DNA from: Gari tellinella | Taxonomy: Eukaryota > Mollusca > Bivalvia > Cardiida > Psammobiidae | Direction: 5' to 3' | NCBI GenBank assembly: GCA_922989275.2 | Contig: OV277864.1 | Span: 75,272,158 to 75,336,157 of the forward strand | DNA length: 64,000 nucleotides | Shown: piece after piece, positions 24,401 to 33,400 of the stretch | Position numbering within the stretch: the first letter of the stretch is position 1 | How the letters are laid out: each line of letters begins with the position of its first letter | Program-made: the position numbers and the translations under genes | The notes under the pieces: model-generated | The model's input: the letters and a program-made list of their open reading frames with translations, nothing else | Database searches by the model: none | What the model was told of the DNA's origin: nothing

Positions 24401-27400
24401 TGCTTTTATTCTGCTTTAAGGCGCCAGAAGTCATAACAACTTTCATCGAGTCTGCTTTTGTTTAGTTGTTAATCACAAAGGTCTACTGTACATATGCCAA
24501 AACATTTATTGAAACAATGGCATGAAATTGTATATTACAGATTACATCTCTCATATAAAGCTATAGCATAGTTTAAAGATAATAGGTCATATCAAGTTTG
24601 AGAAAAATAATCACCATTATTTACTGGCTTCATGAAAACCGTCAAAAGTAAATATATCATAAATATATCATTTTACAATCACTCCTTACAGTTCGGTAAA
24701 CAACGGAGTAAATAGGACAAGTCGAACTGCCATGCAGTCGAGAAACAGTGAAGATGACATTATTTCCCGTTTAAACAACGCTAAATACGAGCGTAATGCC
24801 ATGAAATGTAGAAAAATAACACGTTCTTAACATTATTGACGATTTAACTTAATCTGAGTGACAAAATGTTTGGAGCCAGATCAGACGCCGGGTAACCCGG
24901 TGTCTGATCTGGCTCCAACTGTTTGTAATGGACATAGATATTTAATTTCAAACGCGTTCATTGGGAAGGCATAGCATCCTCTCTACTGTAAGAGTCATGT
25001 AAACATTGTATAGGCCAAGTACCATTGTCACCCCAGGTTCTGTATCTGAGTTTGGTCTACACTACAAAAATACCGTATATAAAACAGCTACATAAAATGC
25101 TTTAGATTCATGTGAGTGTCAAACAGTGTAGATCAATACCAGCTGCCGCGTCTTTGTCATAGCACGGCTCATATGTAATTGATAAAATATTACAAGGAAA
25201 GTCAAAGCAGTGAACTGCATATCCATTCCATAACACAATATTATGGCCAATAATACGTTTGTGGAATGATTTACACATGTTTATAGGAAATAATATCTTG
25301 TTACATACCAACTTGTTTGAAATCATTAACATTTTTCATCCATAGAAATATATATATTTCTATGGATGAAAAATGTTAAAGCTTTCAAACAAGTTGGTAT
25401 GTAAAAAGATATTATTTGCTATAAACATGTGTAAATAGCTTATATATATAAGCAACCAGTGTAGACCCAGGTGAGACGCCACAATTTGCGATGTTTCACC
25501 AGGGTCTGCCATGTTTTCTATTTCATACAGTATCTGTTGTTTGGACAAATACTGCAATGCCTTTAGATCACCCCTGTTTATCTACAATGGACTCTTCCAG
25601 TAAGCATATAGGGAGAGATTATTGCAACATACAGGTATAAATGGGTTTGGAATACGGTGGTAATATTGATATTGTAATGACTCATACTTTCTTTAACTAA
25701 TTATTATATGTAGATGCTATTTCAGATAAAAGTTCAACAATTGTAATTACATGTACATTATTATTATATGACCAAGTTACATTATTTCGAAAAGGTCAGA
25801 AGCTGATTAAAATATCAGTTTGTTGAATGTACACAAAGGAAGACGTTCTCATTTCCCAATTAACACGTTTACGCTAAAATTCTTAAGCCATTGCAAAACA
25901 GTTTGGAGTCAGACCAGACCTCGGGTAACCCGGCGTCTGATCAGGCTCGAAACTGTGTGCCACTAAAATTAAAAAAGATCGTAAAATTGCTATGTGGACA
26001 TTTTATTGCATTGCGACGGCTTGCGTTTCGTTACGTTTAAAACGGGAAAAGAATTATGTCTTGTCCGCTGTATATGGAGAGCTATAGCTATAGGTTTAGA
26101 AATTGCAATGCTCCCTCTCTACAACAACACCCAACTGGATACAAAGATTTGTGTTTTTTCGGAGGGAGTTGTTATAGGGAGGGAAATTAATACCATTGGA
26201 GTACTGGGCATGCATTGGCTGACATCTGCAAATAGTTCGAACCCAGATCAGACATTTTATTTGTCACTCGTCTTTATATTTTTTCTGTCAAAATGTCCAA
26301 TATGTAACTTTGAGAGAGAGAAAACAGTATAGACGACAACCGCTGTAGGAAGGGTATTGTTCGATTCTTCTGACCTGTCGGAGTTATTTTTAGAACAGAA
26401 TAGTTCATAATGGTAAATTGATAACAGGGTAACATCGGATCTATATAGTCGTACACTTTCCAACCTGAGATAACATGATCCTCGTGCAGCACGAGACCCT
26501 TGCGCTAACTTTACTGATATTTTATTCTTTCCCAACAAACGCATTTATATACTAAAACTATTATTCTAATTGCAAACAGGTTGGAGCCAGATCAGATGCC
26601 GGGTTACCTGGCGTCTGATAAGACTCCAACCTGTTTGCTACTCAGATTAAAAATATAATTAAAATTTCTTAAAGTAAATTTCCATAGTTTAGTGCATTGC
26701 GTTTTCGTTTGCGTTTAAACGGGAAAGAATAAGGTATCCTCTACTGTACATTGCGCACAGTGGCGAAACCGGAACTATTTTCTGTTTAACCCATTACTTT
26801 ATAAATACTCCTTTTATGCCTTTGGTTAATTTATCCACTGAAGAAAATAGTTCTATTGTTTACGTCATGTGTGCACCATAAGAACTATTCATGTCCTAGC
26901 AGATATTAGCCTTAACCCTTTACCTGATAGCATTATTTCTAGTATTGAAGATATGTGACTACTTAAAGCAGCTTGAAAGTAAAGCAGAATGCGCCTTAAG
27001 GCGCATTCTGCTTAACTTTCAGCCTGCTTTAAGCTATCATGTGCTAGAATATAGAAAATATTCCCTTTAATATATATTCATGACTGATTAAATTGGAACT
27101 ATTTTCTTCAGCGGAGGAATAAATCTTATTCGCTAAAAGGCGCTTCTATGGGGGAAAAGGGTTAAACAGGCTAAACGTGTAGCAGAATGCGCATGAAGGC
27201 ACACAAATCTTTACTTTAAACCTGCATTAAGTGGCCCCTGTCTTCAGAACTAGAAAGAGGTTATAGGTAATGTGTTAAACGCAACTAAATGCAACACAAA
27301 GATATACCTTCACTGCTTGGTAGGTCAAAGTGAAAAGCAAATTTTGAGTCTGCCAGTTCGGAACAGGGATCAAAGTAGATGGGTAGATCGCCTCCAGGGG

Positions 27401-30400
27401 TCGGATGTAATTTATCTGCAAGTTAATATGTACTATATAATATACTTTAACCATTACGCCATTAATTTGTTCGTTCACCTGGAAAATAGTTCTACGTAAT
27501 TTAATCACGAATAATATTCTAGCAGATGGTAGCTTAAAGCAGACTGAAATTAAAGCAGAATGCCCCTTAAGGAGTATTCTGCTTTACTTTCAGTCTTGTT
27601 TAAAGCAGATACATATCCTCACGCTTAATTTTGTATTTTTAGCTGAAGTAGTATAGGGAATATTCTCCAAGCGATTCTGTTCTATGGTTGAGGTCAAGGT
27701 CAATGTATAACAAAGTTCTGAAAATAAAGATGTACTCACATACAAATTGTGATATCCCTTGCTAATGCAGTAAAGAAAATATGCTCCGGACAAAATTATT
27801 CTATGATTGAGGTAAAATGCCAAGGTCAAAGAAACAGTCGATTGAAATGGTTCAGGACATTTCACCATCCAAAAACGTACTTACACACACAATTTGTTAA
27901 ACCTAGCTGATTTGTAATACACTGTTCCCTCTCTACAACGATACCCAATGGGAGACAAAAAATGTTTGCGTTGTTCGGAGGGAGTCGTTATAGGAAGGGA
28001 AATTAGTTTACATTTTCAAACAGCTTGAATCCAGATCAGACGTCGCGTAGCGCGGTGTCTGATTTGGATTCAAACTGTTTGTCACTTGTTATTAAGTGGG
28101 ATTTTTTTTTCTGTCAAAATGTTCAATATGTAACTTTGAGAAAAATAGCAGACGACAACTTTAAGCAGACGATATTACAGTAGTAAAAGCGTTAGACATA
28201 ATTGCCCTGTTTTGGAAACTGAGACAAGGGTCGTTGTTCGCAGGGAGTTGTTGTTGGGAGGGCCGTTGTAGGGAGGGAACGATGTAGAAGATATGCTCCG
28301 GAAAAGCATTCTCCTATAATTGACTTCAAGGTCAAGGTCAATGTCAAGTTACAGCTACCTAAACTTTGTATACAATGCTGTTATCCCAAGATGCCCTTAT
28401 ACACACAATAAAATGTGGCACCCCTACCTGATATTGTTAAGGAAATATGCTCAAATGAGCGTTTTATATAATTGAGGTCAAAGGTCAAGGTCACAGTGGT
28501 CTTAAAATGGTTTGCCACACTCCGCCATACCAAGATTTACTCACACACAAAACTTGACATCTGTAGCAAATGTGGAGAAGAAAATATGCATAGAACCAGG
28601 TTTTTGCTCAATAGCAAAAACAAAATTACAAGTACAGCACCCCCTCTCTACAACGGCCCTCCCAACAAGAACTCCCTCTTTACGACGACCCATGCTGCAA
28701 TTCCCTAAACGGAACAATTATGTTTTACCCTTTTACTGCTGCAATATCGTCTGCATAAAATTGTTGTCTTCTGTTTTCTCTCACAGTTACATATAAGTGG
28801 ACATAATAACGAGTGATAGCAAGCAGTTTGAATCCAGATCAGACGCCGCGTTACGCGGCGTCTGCTCTGGACTCAAGCTGTTTGCAAATGTAAGCCAAGT
28901 CTTAATTTTCCCTCTCTACAACGACTCCCTCCGAACAACACACACAATATGTGTCTCCCATTGGATGTCGTTGTAGAAAGGGAGCACTGTAACAAGATTG
29001 TGTGTCAACACAAATGCGTTAGTTGAGAAAGAATAACGTCTCTCTCTCTGTATAGTTGGGAACGGCGTTATTCTTTCACAATAGATACGGTAGTATGGTC
29101 AAACAATTTATTACAAATGCAATTGCAAACTGTTCAAAGTCAGATCAGAAACAGGGTATCGAAGAGAAATTTAAAAGCAGTCATTTTTCTCTTTTCCTAT
29201 ACCATTGCTTAAAGAATGTTTAGTTTCATTTTTAAACGGGAAAGACTATCTGCCCCATTGAATATACTTACAATTTGGAACCGGTTTCACGGAAATGGGT
29301 TTGTTGTAAACGTCATCATGTTCCTGGAAAAAAATAGAACACGTTGATAATGTAATTCTCTTGTAGTGATTTTTCACCATTGTGTACTTTGTTCTCTATT
29401 AACTCTTATCATGCTAAATTATCGTCTGCATTAAAAATATCGTCTGCGAAAATAAATCAAAATTAATTTGAAAGCATTTCAAACTGACGTAAGGTTGAAG
29501 ATTAGTGGCCAACAGTTTGGATCCAGATCAGACGCCGCGTTACATGGCATCTGATCTGGATCAAAACTGTTTGCAAATAAAATCCAAGTCGCGCTAAGCA
29601 TGATAAGAGTTAGCCCTGTGCCTGCCAATGCCGCCAATACTGACGATTGCAAACAGTTTAGATCCTGATTAGACGCCGCGTAACGCGGCGTCTGATCAAG
29701 ATCCAAACTGTTTGACACTCATATCAATGTTTTTAAGTCAAAGGCGCATAAAAATTCAAGTTTTATAAATGAAAGCAGACGAAAAACAAAGCTGACGATA
29801 CTATGACAGCGACTGTGATAGTTATGACAACGAAAGGGTTAATATTGGCACAGTCTCTAATTTCCTGCATGGAATTATTGTTTTGATAACAGACACAACT
29901 AACACACCGAGTATAAGTGGTGATCAGACCGATCTTTGTAAACAGTTTTGATCCTGATCGACATCGAGTAACTCGGCGTCGGATCAGGATCTTAACTTTT
30001 TGTGAATTGGATCTTAGTTTTAGAAATAAGCAAATGATGTGAAAATAATGTTGACTAATATCTTTCAAGAAGACGGCACTTTTTTCAGCGTCTTCAAACA
30101 AATTTGTAATAAAATGAGCAAACAGAATGGCGTAATAATTGTTCATTATGATGTTATCTGGTGTATGCTTTAACCTATCACCGCCGTATATGTGACTACA
30201 TACGACATTGCAAATAGTTTGTATCCAGATCAGACGCCGTGTCTGATCAGGATAAACTGATTCACTTTGGTTTTCATATGTCTTCAGTCAGTGTTAACTT
30301 CAACTTGAAATGATAGATCTAGTATAGACCATAGTATTGAAGCAAACGATCTTATTGCGGAGAAATGGTGTATTTGCAAAATAAGAGAAAATACTCCAGA

Positions 30401-33400
30401 AAAAGCAAATTTATGGCATACTCGTAGCTATTATGTCTGTGAAATGTCCTGAAGAACCAAATTGCTTCAAAGTGCCATTTAACAGACAGGGAGCAATTAA
30501 CTTTTAAAATTTTAGCAGACGACATGAAATTTGAAGATGGCGTTCATTCATCGTTCGAAAGGTTAATTACAAAATGAACGACATATTGTTCTTGTTGATG
30601 TTATCTACTGTATGCCTTTATTAAGTTGTAATATATCATAATTGCTTTTTAACCCCTTCACTGCCTTACCCCGAGTTTAATGGTTATTTACAAACAGTTT
30701 GGATCCTGATCAGACGCCGCGTTACGCGGCGTCTGATCAGGATCCAAGCTGTTTGACACTCAATTTTATATTTCTAAAGTCAAAATACTTAAACTTTAAA
30801 TTTGAGAAATAAAAGCAGACGAATAATGTTTGAAGCTGATGACGTCATGGCAGTGAAGGGGTTAACTCATTAACCCTTGCAGTTCTAAAAGGACAAGCCT
30901 AGTTTCCTACTGCTTATTTCTTTCTTTATGATAAAAGGTTGTTTTAAATTATAAAAGGTTGTTTTAAAATCATATTGCAAAATAACACACAGTGCACATC
31001 CTGATCTCACATCTTGAGAGCTACTTTATGGTCTATACATTTTGCATACGACAATTGTACTCTAAACAGGTATACATTGTTTATGAATGCCGAACGTATG
31101 TGTCTCTAGAAGTTCATTAGTTAACACACTGAACCCTAACGACGACTATACACGTCATTTACAAATAGTATACTTAAAAGGAGTACACTTGCCCTATGCA
31201 AAGAGTGCATTCCCTGATCGGAGGGCTCCATAAAGAAACCCCCGATCAGGGAATGCACTATTTGTCATTTTGCAATATATTGTTAAAATGTTAAATCCAA
31301 CCACTAATAGTCAAGTTTGGTCTTTACTTAATTAGAAAGTGGAAGTGTCCAATAAAAGTTGTAGGGGTGAATGGCTTTTAAGTAAAACGTTTTTATGTAC
31401 TACTAAACTGCCTAAAGCAGGGACCGAGTTACAACAACGCAGCGCCTGGCCTTGCGCCTAATTACTTTGAAAATACCATTCATATAGAAAACAATTAATA
31501 ATTACATTCAAACTGGCTTTTTTGTCGACGGCAGGGAAATAAATATTTTGTAGTTATGTATTTGGCTCTTGTCTTATCTAATGTTAATATAATGACTTAA
31601 TGATTAATTAGTTAGGTGATATATACCCCATGCTACAATATAATTTAAGTCTTGTCATGAGAAAAACAGACGTAAATATTGCAAACAGCATTTACCCTGA
31701 CCAGACGCCGCGTCAAAGACGCCGCGTCTGGTCAGGGTTGACAACTTGACACTGTTTGACACTCTGCAGCATAAACAGAATTATGTCCCCTTACGTTAGA
31801 CAATATATGCTCTGATCGAAAGCATTGTCTCAGAAGCAGTCTTGACTTTCTTTACACTGAGTCAAACTGCATAAAAGTTTAAACTCCAGAAATAAGAGCA
31901 GATGCTAACAGTAGACTATACTGTTTGGTTGCTACAGGGGACAAGACGTTATTCTTTTCCGTTTAAACGCAAACGAACCCCAAACGCAAATGCAATTGCA
32001 ATACATTGTAGAAAATGGCATTTTCTCGGACTCATCTCGTTTTGCTTTAAAAGCGTGGGTCCTATTGTAAATTTTGTACTTTTCTGTTTTTCCGCAAAAC
32101 AACGTAACGTCATTGTGCGACGTTATACTGAACGTTGCTATGTGACGTCACGTCCGTTGTTTTTATATTTTATCCTGATGAAGGCGTAAGCCGAAACGTC
32201 GATAAAGATGAAATAAGTTGAAATTACGTGTTGTTTGTTGACTATTTTTACATATGAGTTTTAATCTGAATGACAAACAAATTTGGAGCCTGATCAGACG
32301 CCGGGTTACCCGGCGTCTGATCTGGCTCCAAACTGTTTGCAATGGAAATAATAATTTTAGCGTTAACGCGTTTATTGGGAAAGATTTACGTCTTCTCCAC
32401 TGTAAAAATGCGTATTTTTGGCAAACAGGATTGATTAGAAGGAATTTAAAAGTGAGTTTCAAACATTTCAAATATTCATCAGAAAAGTGTGCATTCTCAT
32501 GTCAGACATATCGGTGAACGCCAGTAAGTAAGTAAGTATGTCAAACATATAAAAAAAAACAACCAGGGAAGACCCTGATGAGTCTGCTCCCTTCAGTAAA
32601 CGTCAATATACGCTATTAGCAGGAGAAAGTTTTATTACCTGAATTGGCTTAATTAATTTGAAAAGAAGTCTTATATACAATAATAATGTCCTGTACAATG
32701 ATGTTTTCTTAGAGTTGTCCGATTAGGAAAAAAGTGTTTGTTTGTTTGGCTTCATTTTTGTCATTAGCGATTTACAATCGAAACTCGACATTTCGAACTC
32801 GCTTAAGTCGACATACTCAAATTTTCGATTACTCAATCTCGCTTAAGTCGAACTTACGCAAATGTCAAAGTTAAGACGTGACTAAGCCACATGTTAAAAC
32901 GTGACTTAACCTCGTTTTACCGTTGAAATACGGGTAAGTTCGACTTCAGCGAGTTCGATTTATCGACGCTCGACTGTATTGGTGAATGCTTTTTTACCAA
33001 TCCTATATATTTTCTTGATATTTCCTTGTCACCGGATAATGTACAATGTTTATAGTAAATAGAGGGATAAAACATTAGATCTATTCATTTCCTATCATCT
33101 ATACGCGTTTGTGCTAAAACACTTTAACCCGGCATCTGAATAGACTCTAAACTGTTTGCAACTCAGACGCATGATAAATGCAATGCACACATCTGCTAGG
33201 ATATTGGAAAGTTCGTATGTTGTATAATCACGACTGTATAAAGTGAACTATTTTCTTTAGTGGAGGAATGAATTTAAAACGTAATCATCCGTAGTTATTG
33301 AGTTATGGGTTAGATATGACTTCTTACAATATTTGACTTATGAAAACAAAGCAATGTGTTGGGGGCAATTTATATAACACTAATCGATAATACCTTAACA

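Noticed and set aside
26257..26544. Minus-strand frames of 72-95 codons
   Set aside because: Composed of truncated D and I elements. No independent evidence.
29763..30146. 127-codon minus-strand frame
   Set aside because: Overlaps family A elements and an isolated hairpin inside receptor intron 1. No splice or domain support.
32570..32612. CTGATGAGTCTG...AAACGTC as a hammerhead
   Set aside because: No GAAA core or stem. It is a decayed C-type hairpin.
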